64,000 bases of DNA. Origin: Mycobacterium kansasii ATCC 12478 (lineage in GTDB: Bacteria > Actinomycetota > Actinomycetes > Mycobacteriales > Mycobacteriaceae). The notes beneath the pieces are model-generated. The model searched no databases. It was not told where the DNA came from and saw nothing but the letters and a program-made list of their open reading frames with translations. The DNA lies in the NCBI RefSeq assembly GCF_000157895.3, contig NC_022663.1:3782001-3846000 (forward strand). The letters are read 5' to 3'. Below, in pieces: positions 54,401 through 61,853 of this stretch (position 1 is its first letter; each line of letters starts with the position of its first letter). Both the position numbers and the translations under genes were made by a program.

Positions 54401-57400
54401 CCGAAATTGAAAATGGTGATATCGAAGGGACCGATAGTGCCGTACCCGATGATCGGTAGAGTGCTCGGCGATCCGATGGTCCCATGCGGCGCGGGCGTGG
54501 GACTGGCCAGCGTGACTTGCGGGATGTACAGGGCATTGATTGTTCCTACCAGCGCGGGGATGGGACCTATGTGGTTGGTGAATCCGAAGGGAATATCACT
54601 GATGGTCATGCCGCTATAGACGGTGTTGCCGTCAAAGACCGTGGTAATGGGGATATCGATGAAGAGCGTCCCGTTCACATTGACGGGTATTTGGGGAACA
54701 TGGATTGTGTAATTGCCGCCGTAGAGGCCTTGGGAGTTGCCGCGCCACAGTAGGCCGTTGTCCATGTCGCCGGTGATGAAGGCGCCGGTGTCGAGGGTGC
54801 CGGCGTTGGCGATGCCGGTGCTGTAGGTGCCGGTGTTGAACCAGCCGGTGTTGTGGGCGCCGGGGTTGGCGATGCCGGTGTTGGTGGCGCCGGTGTTGTA
54901 CCAGCCGCTGTTGTAGCTTCCGGCGTTGGCCACGCCGGTGTTGAGTGCCCCGGAGTTGAACCATCCGGTGTTGGTGGTGCCGGTGTTGGCGATGCCGGTG
55001 TTGTAGCTACCGGAGTTTCCGATGCCGAAGTTGGCGGTGCCGGAATTGAAAAAGCCGACGTTGTTGCTGCCGGAGTTGAACAAACCGATGTTGTCGGTGC
55101 CGGAATTCCATGCCCCGAACCCGACCTGATGATCCCCGCTGAGCCCGATACCGATATTGCCGGTGCCGGTATTGGCCAAGCCGATATTGCCCACCCCGAT
55201 GTTGGCCCAGCCCAGATTGTGGCTGCCGGTGTTGGCGATCCCGATGTTGTCGAGCCCCGAGACCACCGCGGTGCCGGTATTGGCGAACCCGATGTTGGCG
55301 CTGCCGATATTGGCGCTGCCCAGGTTGTGCTCGCCGACGTTGGCGCTGCCCAGGTTGTAGTCGCCGACATTGCCGCTGCCGATGTTGAAACTGCCCAGGT
55401 TGCCCCAGCCCACATTGAGCTGACCCACATTGCCCAACCCGGCGTTGAACAGCGTGCCCGACGCGCTGTGCAACACCCCGGACAGATCGGTGCCGATGTT
55501 GGCCACCCCGGAAACCTGGGCCACACCGGCCAGATCGACGGTGCTGGTGTTGTACCAACCCGAGATGGTGTTGCCCAGATTGGCCACCCCCGACTGCAAC
55601 GCACCGACGTTGCGCCACCCCGAATTCCCCAACACCCCCGTCGAGAAATTCTGCCACCCCGAATTGTTGGCCCCGAAATTACCGAACCCCGACGAACTAC
55701 CCGACCCACTATTGAAAAACCCCGACGACGGACCACTCGTCGAATTCCCAAAACCCGGTGCCGCGGCGATATTGATGATGGGAATAGTCCGTCCCTCGAG
55801 GGCGCCGTGGATAGATATCTCGATCGCAGTCGTTTGGCTGCCGGTAGTGAGGGTCACATGAGGAGCGGAGATCGAGGACGTCGGAATGGTCATCGGGCCG
55901 AGGTAGAAGTTTCCAAAAGCCGTCTTGGGGTAATAAAAGCCGGGAATGGTATATTCCTGCCCGCCGAGGTCATATATCTTGTAGATTGGGATTCGAATCT
56001 CGAAATCGATGGGTACGGTCGGAGTGGTGATATTCAGGTTGAGGGCGATCTGGCCCTGGTTGTCGGCACTGATGAAGAAGCCATTATTGAAATCGCCGGA
56101 GTTGACCGCGCCGGTGTTGACGTTTCCGGTGTTGAACACGCCCGTGTTGTAGTCGCCCGGGTTGGACCATCCGGTGTTGTAGCCGCCGGGGTTATACCAA
56201 CCGGTGTTGAAGCTGCCCCGGTTGGCGGCGCCGGTGTTGTAGTCGCCCGTATTAGCGAAGCCGGTGTTGATGATGCCGGCGTTGAACAGGCCGGTGTTGT
56301 AGCTACCCGTATTGCCGATACCGGTATTGCCGGTGCCCGGGTTGCCGATTCCCCAGTCGCCGGTGCCCGAGTTGCCGACGCCGACGTTGCCGGTGCCGGA
56401 GTTGAACAGGCCGATGTTATTGGTGCCGGAGTTGAACAGGCCGATGTTGTTGGCGCCGGAGTTCAGGGCGCCGAACCCGACCTGGCCGGTGCCGGTGAGG
56501 CCGACACCGACATTGTTGCTGCCGGTATTGCCGAAGCCGACATTGTTGTTGCCGGTGTTCGCAAATCCGTGGTTGCTGTCGCCGGCGTTCCAGAGGCCAA
56601 TGTTGAATTCACCGAAGTTCGCGGGACCGATATTGTAGCTGCCCAGATTTGCCGAGCCAATATTGTAGCTGCCCAGGTTCCCGAAGCCGGCGTTGAAAAA
56701 GCCGAAATTCCCACTGCCCAGGTTCGTGTCGCCGACATTTCCGCTGCCGAAGTTCGCGCTGCCGACATTCCCGCTGCCGAAATTGAAGCTGCCGATGTTG
56801 GCGTCGCCGAAATTCAGCCGGCCGCTGTTGGCGAAGCCGACATTGACATTCGAGGGCCCACCGAAGAAACCCGACATGTGGTTGCCGGTGTTGACGGCAC
56901 CCGAGACAAGCGCCGCCGTGCCGAGGCTCAGCGTGCTCGCGTTGAAGAGGCCCGACATCGTGTTGCCCGTATTCACCAGCCCCGACAGCAGGGCTCCGTA
57001 GTTGCCGATTCCGGTGTTGCCTTGGCTTCCGGTCGAGGAGTTGACGAAGCCTGAATTGTTGGCGCCGGAGTTGAAGAATCCGGATGCGGCGCCGGTGCCG
57101 GAATTGAAAAAGCCCGACGACGGGATGCTCGTCGTGTTGCCGATACCGGGGCCGCCGCCCTGGTAATCGCCCCGCCAGAAGAGGCCGTTGCTGTAGCTGC
57201 CCGAGATGAAGGCCCCGGTATCAACGTTGCCCGCGTTGGCGATGCCGGTGTTGTAGTTGCCGTAGTTCAGCCAACCCGTGTTGTAGTCGCCGACGTTGAA
57301 GGCGCCCGTGTTGAAGCTGCCCGAGTTCCAGCTGCCGCTGTTATTGCCGCCGGAGTTGGCGATACCCGTATTGACGACACCCGAGTTGAAGAAGCCGGTG

Positions 57401-58437
57401 TTGACGTCGCCGGAATTTCCGATACCCGTGTTGTAGCCGTTACCCGAGTTCCCGATGCCCCAGTTGCCGCTGCCCGAATTCCCGATCCCCACGTTACCGG
57501 TGCCCGAGTTGAAGAAGCCGACGTTGCCGGTGCCCGAGTTCATACCACCGAAACCCCAGCGGTTGTCCCCGTTGAGCCCGATTCCGCGGTTCCCGGTGCC
57601 GGTGTTGCCGAAACCGATATTATTGTCACCGGTATTGCCGATACCGATGTTGCCGTTTCCTGTATTTCCGAAGCCGATGTTGCGAAGCGCCGCTGTCAAC
57701 ATCGGACCAGAATTTCCGAAGCCAATGTTGTTGGTGCCGATATTGCCGCTGCCGATATTGCTGCTGCCGGTATTTCCCGACCCGAAGTTGAAATCGCCGA
57801 TATTGGCGTTGCCGACGTTGCCCCGGCCAACGTTGGCCAAGCCGACGTTGCGAAAGGGAACCACAATGTCCTGGGCGGCCGCCGCGGCGGCATTGACGGT
57901 GGCTGGGTTAACCAGGCGCGCCAGCGTCGGCGGGAAGGGCGTCAGCGTCGACAAGGCCGCCGACGCCCGGGCGTGGTAGTCCAACATCGCGGCCACGTCC
58001 CGGGCCCACATCTGTTCGTACTGAATTTCAGCGTCGGCGATCGCGGTCGCGTTTTGCCCGAGCAGGTTCGAAAACACCAGTGACACAAGCTGAGTGCGGT
58101 TGGCCGAAATGATCGCCGGATGCACCGTGGCCGCCAGCGCCGCCTCGAACGCGGCCGCGGTCAACCGTGCCCGCAGCGCCGCCTGCTCAGCCTGGCTTGC
58201 CGCCGCATTCAACCAGCCCAGATAGGGGACGGCCGCATCAGCCATCGCTGTTGAGGCAGGGCCCTGCCAGAAGGAACCTGCCAGCCCCGAGGTCACCGAG
58301 GAAAACGACGTCGCGGCCGAACCCAGCTCTGCAGCCAGACCGTCCCAGGCCACCGCCGCATTGAGCATCGGCCCCAGCCCCGCGCCGAGGTACATACGTG
58401 CCGAGTTGATCTCCGGGGGCAAGACCGCGAAATTCAT
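48418..58437 (-). CDS. Giant PPE-MPTR protein (PPE8/Rv0355c-like)
   Basis: The 3339-residue product starts with a PPE domain (1-180): Met-Asn-Phe-Ala-Val-Leu-Pro-Pro-Glu-Ile-Asn, the Trp-Gln-Gly turn near 57, and a helical pair ending near 165. Such domains pair with PE proteins and are exported by ESX-5-type systems. The rest is major polymorphic tandem repeat sequence (Asn-x-Gly-x-Gly-Asn-x-Gly) organised in about seven large units. Most units end in Leu-Leu-Trp-Arg-Gly-Asp-Tyr-Gln-Gly-Leu and a non-repeat beta-rich insert, then restart at Gly-Phe-Gly-Asn-Ser-Thr-x-x-Pro-Ser-Ser-Gly-Phe-Phe-Asn. Its size and place downstream of hspR fit PPE8 of M. tuberculosis (about 3300 residues), although the sugar cluster intervenes. 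One 1041-base segment is present twice almost unchanged. Confidence 0.95.
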   Translation of the reverse strand: MNFAVLPPEINSARMYLGAGLGPMLNAAVAWDGLAAELGSAATSFSSVTSGLAGSFWQGPASTAMADAAVPYLGWLNAAASQAEQAALRARLTAAAFEAALAATVHPAIISANRTQLVSLVFSNLLGQNATAIADAEIQYEQMWARDVAAMLDYHARASAALSTLTPFPPTLARLVNPATVNAAAAAAQDIVVPFRNVGLANVGRGNVGNANIGDFNFGSGNTGSSNIGSGNIGTNNIGFGNSGPMLTAALRNIGFGNTGNGNIGIGNTGDNNIGFGNTGTGNRGIGLNGDNRWGFGGMNSGTGNVGFFNSGTGNVGIGNSGSGNWGIGNSGNGYNTGIGNSGDVNTGFFNSGVVNTGIANSGGNNSGSWNSGSFNTGAFNVGDYNTGWLNYGNYNTGIANAGNVDTGAFISGSYSNGLFWRGDYQGGGPGIGNTTSIPSSGFFNSGTGAASGFFNSGANNSGFVNSSTGSQGNTGIGNYGALLSGLVNTGNTMSGLFNASTLSLGTAALVSGAVNTGNHMSGFFGGPSNVNVGFANSGRLNFGDANIGSFNFGSGNVGSANFGSGNVGDTNLGSGNFGFFNAGFGNLGSYNIGSANLGSYNIGPANFGEFNIGLWNAGDSNHGFANTGNNNVGFGNTGSNNVGVGLTGTGQVGFGALNSGANNIGLFNSGTNNIGLFNSGTGNVGVGNSGTGDWGIGNPGTGNTGIGNTGSYNTGLFNAGIINTGFANTGDYNTGAANRGSFNTGWYNPGGYNTGWSNPGDYNTGVFNTGNVNTGAVNSGDFNNGFFISADNQGQIALNLNITTPTVPIDFEIRIPIYKIYDLGGQEYTIPGFYYPKTAFGNFYLGPMTIPTSSISAPHVTLTTGSQTTAIEISIHGALEGRTIPIINIAAAPGFGNSTSGPSSGFFNSGSGSSSGFGNFGANNSGWQNFSTGVLGNSGWRNVGALQSGVANLGNTISGWYNTSTVDLAGVAQVSGVANIGTDLSGVLHSASGTLFNAGLGNVGQLNVGWGNLGSFNIGSGNVGDYNLGSANVGEHNLGSANIGSANIGFANTGTAVVSGLDNIGIANTGSHNLGWANIGVGNIGLANTGTGNIGIGLSGDHQVGFGAWNSGTDNIGLFNSGSNNVGFFNSGTANFGIGNSGSYNTGIANTGTTNTGWFNSGALNTGVANAGSYNSGWYNTGATNTGIANPGAHNTGWFNTGTYSTGIANAGTLDTGAFITGDMDNGLLWRGNSQGLYGGNYTIHVPQIPVNVNGTLFIDIPITTVFDGNTVYSGMTISDIPFGFTNHIGPIPALVGTINALYIPQVTLASPTPAPHGTIGSPSTLPIIGYGTIGPFDITIFNFGMAPGYGNSTSLPSSGFFNSGIGSSSGFFNVGANNSGWQNVSFGGLGNSGIKNWGSALSGLANLGNTMSGWLNTGTVDLSTPANVSGFQNVGVNLAGFFRDYVTDATDFNLGLGNVGNWNVGFGNIGDYNLGSGNNGSLNVGSGNIGLYNLGPGNVGNYNVGSANLGSYNVGLGNFGANNFGLGNFGDFNTGFGNAGDANIGIGNSGTGNIGIGLTGTGQVGFGALNSGSGNSGLFNSGTNNIGLFNSGTGNVGIANSGTGNWGIGNSGHINTGLLNAGDINTGLINAGNVNTGIFNAGGYNSGSFNAGSFNTLGFNAGNYNTGYLNTGDYNTGLANSGDVDTGAFNLGSYSNGVLWRGDYQGLVAIDYEIVIPDTAIPAYLDLQVPANLPFSATLGTLVLDSFTLPKYTADVKILGFLKFEAVSVGPITIPNIYIDLPSIAGTLGSPSSVLQLSGPGSIGPIRIPIVHIPAAPGFGNSTTVPSSGFFNTGNGSSSGIGNVGANLSGFWNAASGGSGISGYKNLGDLTSGVSNFGNTISGFLNTATASLATPADVSGIGNTGSHISGLFNGLSNINIGFANHGDVNVGSGNDGSYNLGSGNVGSDNVGFGNFGDGNIGSGNWGSGNVGPGNWGSHNTGLGNLGANNAGLGNLGDFNVGFGNAGNANIGLGNTGSNNIGIGLTGNGQVGFGALNSGSGNSGLFNSGSNNVGLFNSGTGNVGIGNSGTGNFGIGNAGTANTGIGNPGIGNWGYGNPGNYNTGIANTGSVNTGFFNTGDVNSGTANPGDYNSGSYNTGNTNTGVGNTGDYNTGWFNSGDYNTGVLNSGNVNTGVLIAGNYNNGFLWRDDYQGLIAIEAGIYIPEFPLLNLDMGLPVNIPLDLGMSNLNIQGFTIPEFKASVLNSDYLSVDIGPIVIPTITGVLPQLTAQVGSPTTTVGAILTSGVGPIDIKFIDIPARPGFGNSTSGPSSGFFNSGSGSSSGFGNFGANNSGWQNFSTGVLGNSGWRNVGALQSGVANLGNTISGWYNTSTVDLASVAQVSGVANIGTDLSGVLHSASGTLFNAGLGNVGQLNVGWGNLGSFNIGSGNVGDYNLGSANVGEHNLGSANIGSANIGFANTGTAVVSGLDNIGIANTGSHNLGWANIGLGNIGLANTGTGNIGIGLSGDHQVGFGAWNSGTDNIGLFNSGSNNVGFFNSGTANFGIGNSGSYNTGIANTGTTNTGWFNSGALNTGVANAGSYNSGWYNTGATNTGIANPGAHNTGWFNTGTYSTGIANAGTLDTGAFITGDMDNGLLWRGNSQGLYGLNYTITVSEITGYFDFSVFGDIPLNATITPANIDAFTIPTIPFSGLNDHLGGKVEGTVGPISISAISFSIASPAVDLRFGSSDGSPVVDIGGNGSVGPIYLPLIDIPASPGYFNSTVLPSSGLFNAGTGSSSGFFNVGTNNSGWQNMSFGSLGNSGIKNWGSALSGLANLGNTMSGWLNTSSLDLSSPANVSGFQNVGTDLAGLFRDGTSTVFNVGLANHGIMNFGSANIGNDNIGNGNVGSFNFGSGNIGDHNIGSGNLGGANVGSGNLGSGNIGFGNVGSSLTAGLNNIGMGNTGSHNFGWGNTGDGNIGFGNSGNGNIGFGLTGDNQRGFGSLNSGSGNIGLFNSGTNNIGIGNSGTGNWGIGNSGSYNTGIGNTGSTNTGWFNSGIANTGIANSGNYDTGFYNAGETNTGSFNSADHNSGGFNSGRYNTGYFNGGDYNTGIGNTGDVNTGAFNSGNYNNGFLWRGDYQGLVQLSYKVTIPEFPYHGDVHGLVELPIQGTINEMTQDAFTISKIRIKVVLHQWPGINITVYDGDIGPWTIPEHVLSTPIHLDDIVRTTFEKSGGGTAGPYTFGFDFVQGPGFFNSTTTPSSGFFNYGSGTSSGFFNSGDGLSGIINTGTNHSGIWNAGGLEDSGFFNYGALASGLLNRGNTISGIFNTSTVDLATQAFVSGVANIGTQVSGFFRNVRLP
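50498..51538. repeat. 1041-bp internal duplication of the PPE gene (copy 1)
   Basis: Aligns without gaps to 54719-55759 at a constant offset of 4221 bases, with about four base differences by eye. Length and offset are multiples of three, so the frame is kept. It encodes the end of one large unit and the start of the next. Confidence 0.9.
54719..55759. repeat. 1041-bp internal duplication of the PPE gene (copy 2)
   Basis: Partner of 50498-51538. The differences change only a Val/Leu and a Gly/Ser in the protein as far as I can see. The flanking DNA diverges abruptly at both ends. Confidence 0.9.
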
Positions 58438-58605
58438 CAGCTCTCCTGGCTGGAACCGTCGGTCGCCGTCACAGAGGCAGACAATCCCGTCGCATCCCTC
58501 GGGTCCGTGAGTCTCCTAGCGTAACGATTATTCGAAAGTGCGCGGCCGGACCGTATTTGTTTGGGAGAAAAAAATTCAGAGCTTGCGCGGGTGAGCGGCG
58601 CCGGC

Positions 58606-59496
58606 TCACACGCGGATCGAAAACTGGGCGATCGCCGGTTCACCCGGGCGGGCCACCCGATAACCGCCGCGGCGCAACGCATCCGTCGGCGCAGCCATCG
58701 GCTCGAAGCACACCACGTCCTCACCAGGGGGCGCGAAGATTTGCGCCGCCGGGTAGCCGCGTTCGAAACACACCTGCAGGCGGCGGCCGCCGCCGGAGAC
58801 CGCGAAGACCGACCCGTCGTCGACCTGGTCGTAGCCGTCGTCCAGGCTCTCGTCACGCAATCGCCGTGACATCGCCGGCTGCTCGGCCGTCTCGCCGGTG
58901 GGCAGTCCGCGCCCGTCGAGATACAGACGGCGCAGCCTCGCCGTCTCGATGGTCCACTCGCCGCGGGCGACGTCCGGGATGTGCAGGTACGGGTGGAAGC
59001 CGAAGCACAGCGGCACCGCTCGGTCCCCGGTCGCGGTGACGGTGGTGCGTACCGTCAACGTGCGCTCCGCGAGCCGCACGGACATGGCAAGCACATGCGG
59101 ATACGGGAAGCTGGCCAGCAATGTCGGGTCGGCGCCGAAGTCCAGCTCGGCGGTCAGTTCGTTCGCCGATTCGGCCGTCAGCCGCCAGCCGGGATATGCG
59201 GCCAGGACACCGTGGATCGGCAGCCCGGCCGGGTCGGCGCGAACTCCGTTAGCCCCGGCAGTCAGCGTCACCGTCGCGTCTTCGGCCGTATAGGTATTGG
59301 CGCCCAGCCGATTCGCCCACGGATACAGAATCGGTATCCCCATCGTCTTTCCCGCGGTGATGTAGGCGTCCAGACCTCTTCGCTGACCGAGCAGTTGCAC
59401 CCCGCCGTCGGTCAGCGCGCTGCCGATCATCCCGGCCTCGGGCACGAATTGCGCCACCACCGATGAGGACGGGTCGCGCAGGGTGACGACGTGCAC
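58606..59496 (-). CDS. Aldose 1-epimerase-like protein
   Basis: The 296-residue product is a galactose-mutarotase-superfamily beta-sandwich protein. Catalytic His is in Cys-Phe-Gly-Phe-His-Pro-Tyr-Leu-His-Ile-Pro (about 165-175), and the catalytic Glu in Val-Cys-Phe-Glu-Pro-Met-Ala-Ala-Pro-Thr-Asp (about 260-270). Tyr-Pro-Trp-Ala-Asn-Arg-Leu near 58 and His in Pro-Ile-His-Gly-Val-Leu near 94 are also family marks. It interconverts anomers of a free sugar or sugar phosphate; the true substrate is unknown. It lies between the giant PPE gene and the flavohaemoglobin-like gene, both on the same strand. Confidence 0.85.
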   Translation of the reverse strand: MHVVTLRDPSSSVVAQFVPEAGMIGSALTDGGVQLLGQRRGLDAYITAGKTMGIPILYPWANRLGANTYTAEDATVTLTAGANGVRADPAGLPIHGVLAAYPGWRLTAESANELTAELDFGADPTLLASFPYPHVLAMSVRLAERTLTVRTTVTATGDRAVPLCFGFHPYLHIPDVARGEWTIETARLRRLYLDGRGLPTGETAEQPAMSRRLRDESLDDGYDQVDDGSVFAVSGGGRRLQVCFERGYPAAQIFAPPGEDVVCFEPMAAPTDALRRGGYRVARPGEPAIAQFSIRV

Positions 59497-59586
59497 CCCA
59501 TCAGCCTAGTTGGCCGTTCCGGCCTGATCGGCGGCTCTGGGTGGCGGCGCGGCCGGTACCGCGGTGCGGTGCGGCCCGGCGCCACC

Positions 59587-60765
59587 CTACTGCGACAGCG
59601 GGTCGTGCTGAATGCGTTCCGGCGGTGCGCCTTTGGCGATGAGAGCGGCCTTGGTCGCGCGCACCATGTTCGGGCCCCCGCAGATCAGGATCTGCCGGTC
59701 GCCCCAACCGCCGTACTTGGTGACCATCTCGGCCAACCGCCCGGTCTGACGCACATGCAGGCCGCGCGGCGGCGATACGTCGGGGTAGTCGGCGGCCCAG
59801 GACGGGTCGCGGGGGTACTCCGAGACCGGCGAGACGGAGAGCCACGGATTGTGTGCGGCAATCTGCCACAGCATGGGCAGGTCGTAGAGCTCGCAGGAAT
59901 AGCGAGCTCCGAAAAACAGGTGGACTCGCGGGTTGTCCGCAAACCGGCTGAGGTCCAGGATCAGTGCCCGCAGCGGCGCCAGGCCGGTGCTACCGGCGAC
60001 CATGAGCACGTCGCCGCCGTCGCGGTCCACGTGAAAGCCGCCGTGCGGGCTGGACAATCGCCACCGGTCACCGGGCCGGGTCTCGTTGACGATGGCGTTG
60101 CTCACCAGGCCGCCGGGCACCACGCGGACGTGAAACTCGATCCGGCCGTCGGGGTCGGCGGGGATGGCGGGGCTGAGGTATCGCCAGCGGCGGGGGCACT
60201 GCGGGACATGGACGTTGACGTATTGGCCGGGGTGGTAGTCCAGCGGCTGGTCTAGACGCAGGCGGACGACCGCGAGGTCACGCGACACCCGGGCATGTTC
60301 GACCACCGTTCCGTTCCACCACGCGGGCCCCTGCTCGGCGTCAGCGGCGCCGCTCATCACCCCGGTGATCAGCTTCAGCGACTGGTCGGCGGCCCGCTCG
60401 ACGGTGTCGGTCCACGCTCGCCGGCTTTCCTGGCCCAGGTAGCCACGTAGCGTCTGATACAGCGCGCGGCGCAAGGTGTCGTACTGGGTTGGCAGCACGC
60501 CGTATTTGCGGTGGTCCCGACCGAGTTGGGCCAGGAAGGCCACCGGTTCTTCGGCGCGCTGCTCGACGAGCTCGCCATACACCCAGTGCAGCGCATGCGC
60601 GAAAGCTGCTCGTTGACTGTCCATTTCGGGAGGGAACAGGTCGCGCACCGAAGCGTCGAGGGCAAACCAGTTGGTGTAGAACCGGCGGACGAGGTCGTTG
60701 CGGCCCTCCGCGGGGGCGAACGCGTCGCGCAGCACCCGCAAAGCATCTCGGTCCTCGAGGCCCAC
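59587..60765 (-). CDS. Flavohaemoglobin-like reductase (Rv0385-like)
   Basis: The 392-residue protein has a globin domain (1-140; proximal His probably in Gly-Arg-Asp-His-Arg-Lys-Tyr-Gly-Val near 84). An FAD domain follows with Arg-Tyr-Leu-Ser (the Arg-x-Tyr-Ser motif, about 195). An NAD domain has Val-Ala-Gly-Ser-Thr-Gly-Leu-Ala-Pro-Leu (about 256) and Ile-Cys-Gly-Gly-Pro-Asn-Met-Val (about 361). Length and position beside divergent clpB fit M. tuberculosis Rv0385, a type II flavohaemoglobin reported to oxidise D-lactate rather than act as a standard NO dioxygenase. It sits 137 bases from the frameshifted GAP-family gene. Confidence 0.88.
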   Translation of the reverse strand: MGLEDRDALRVLRDAFAPAEGRNDLVRRFYTNWFALDASVRDLFPPEMDSQRAAFAHALHWVYGELVEQRAEEPVAFLAQLGRDHRKYGVLPTQYDTLRRALYQTLRGYLGQESRRAWTDTVERAADQSLKLITGVMSGAADAEQGPAWWNGTVVEHARVSRDLAVVRLRLDQPLDYHPGQYVNVHVPQCPRRWRYLSPAIPADPDGRIEFHVRVVPGGLVSNAIVNETRPGDRWRLSSPHGGFHVDRDGGDVLMVAGSTGLAPLRALILDLSRFADNPRVHLFFGARYSCELYDLPMLWQIAAHNPWLSVSPVSEYPRDPSWAADYPDVSPPRGLHVRQTGRLAEMVTKYGGWGDRQILICGGPNMVRATKAALIAKGAPPERIQHDPLSQ

Positions 60766-60902
60766 GGACCCCGATTCTAGGCCCGCCGGACGTGGTGCTC
60801 AGCGATCTCGCACATCCTCGAACATCTAACGTGACTCCCGGCTACTGCGGGCAACACCGCCCCGATCCGGGAAAGCCAGCGGCGAGCGCAACTCGCCACG
60901 CC

Positions 60903-61540
60903 TTACAGAGCGTGAATTCCCTTGTGCAGCAACGCTAACCCGATCACCAGCAGGATGGCCGCCACTAGTGCGGTGTTGTGCTTTTCCATCCAATTCTTCA
61001 GTCGCTCCAGCGGAGCGTCGAGGCGCTCACCGGCGACGGTATAGGCCAACACCGGAAGCGCGACCGACGCGCCGGCGACAGCTACGAAGAGCGCGGCCGA
61101 TATCATCGTCCCGCTGTTACCCAGTGCGACGGTGCCGATTGCCAATCCGGCTGCCGCGCAGATGAATAACACCCTGGGATTGAGCACCGTCAGTGCCGCT
61201 GCGGTCGGCGCCGCCCGCCCGGGTGTGACCGAGGTGAGCGTTCGCATCCAGGCCGGTATGTGGTCGTGACCGCGGCGGGTCAGCCAGCGTATGACGCCGA
61301 ACCGATCAGCGCTATGCCCAGGACGATCCGCAGCCAGGACGCCCATGCGGGGGGCGTCTCACGCAGACCGCCCAACAGGTTGGAGATGCTGATGGAAAGT
61401 GCGGTCAGCCCCGCCAGCCCCACCAGCCGGCCGGTGAGATAGGCCAGACCGCTCTCCCGCGGATGATGCGTGTGCAAGACGAGCACTCCCGGGATGATCG
61501 ATAGCGGCGAAACCGTGACCACCAGGGCAAGCGGCGCCAC
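60903..61540 (-). pseudogene. GAP/Sap-family membrane protein with a frameshift
   Basis: Two adjacent frames carry the two halves of one multi-span protein. The first (GTG 61540) reads Leu-Ala-Leu-Val-Val-Thr-Val-Ser-Pro-Leu-Ser-Ile-Ile-Pro and runs to Leu-Gly-Ile-Ala-Leu-Ile-Gly, then to a stop at 61280. The second, in another frame, continues Phe-Gly-Val-Ile-Arg-Trp-Leu-Thr-Arg-Arg, then Thr-Pro-Gly-Arg-Ala, Leu-Asn-Pro-Arg-Val-Leu-Phe, and ends Leu-Leu-His-Lys-Gly-Ile-His-Ala-Leu. Restoring one base near 61300-61304 joins them as Ile-Gly-Phe-Gly-Val. The joined 212-residue protein fits the GAP/Sap family of small transporters, some of which help export surface lipids. A sequencing error is the alternative. 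Confidence 0.7.
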
Positions 61541-61768
61541 TTCAACCGTTTAGGAAGACTCTCCGACCGTCACGCGCAGAACGGTAGCTGACGTCGTGGT
61601 GTCGCACCTGCCGTCAGAGGCGGGACTGAGCTTCCGGGCGCCGCCCACCACCGCCGTGCGGTCGTCGCCGTCGGGCACCGCCGGCTTCCCGGACATCGGT
61701 GGTCTCTTGTTACCAAGCTGAGTCAGGTGGTATCAGACATATGGCCGGGCGTTCGCCGACAACCTAGG

Positions 61769-61789
61769 CTTGAGCGGAACAGACTCAAC
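61769..61789. promoter_or_regulatory. HAIR operator upstream of clpB
   Basis: CTTGAGC-N7-ACTCAAC is a 7-7-7 inverted repeat of the HspR type, 64 bases before the clpB start. ClpB belongs to the HspR regulon in M. tuberculosis. The repeat overlaps a SigH/SigE-type -35 element, so HspR binding should block that promoter directly. Confidence 0.85.
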
Positions 61790-61801
61790 ATTGACGGCGT
61801 T
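61776..61801 (+). promoter_or_regulatory. SigH/SigE-type promoter of clpB
   Basis: GGAACA (61776-61781) and CGTT (61798-61801) are separated by 16 bases, matching the GGAAC/GTT ECF-sigma pattern of SigH and SigE. The -35 lies inside the HAIR. Transcription would start about 45 bases before the clpB GTG. Confidence 0.7.
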
Positions 61802-61853
61802 CTATATCCCGACAAGCATTTTTCACCGAACGTAGATCCCGAACGGAGTTGTC

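Larger units (their letters stand above)
61541..61853. other. clpB upstream region
   Basis: The 313 bases between the GAP-family remnant and clpB contain no gene. The first 200 are GC-rich with no clear signal. The last 90 carry the HAIR operator and SigH/SigE-type promoter listed separately, and a 50-base 5' leader. Confidence 0.5.

Noticed and set aside
54853..57054. Plus-strand open frame of 733 codons opposite the PPE gene (and similar long frames on both strands at 48400-58400)
   Set aside because: Valine/alanine/glycine-rich mirror of the Asn-Gly repeats on the opposite strand; no start signal, no family, and fully explained by the PPE gene.
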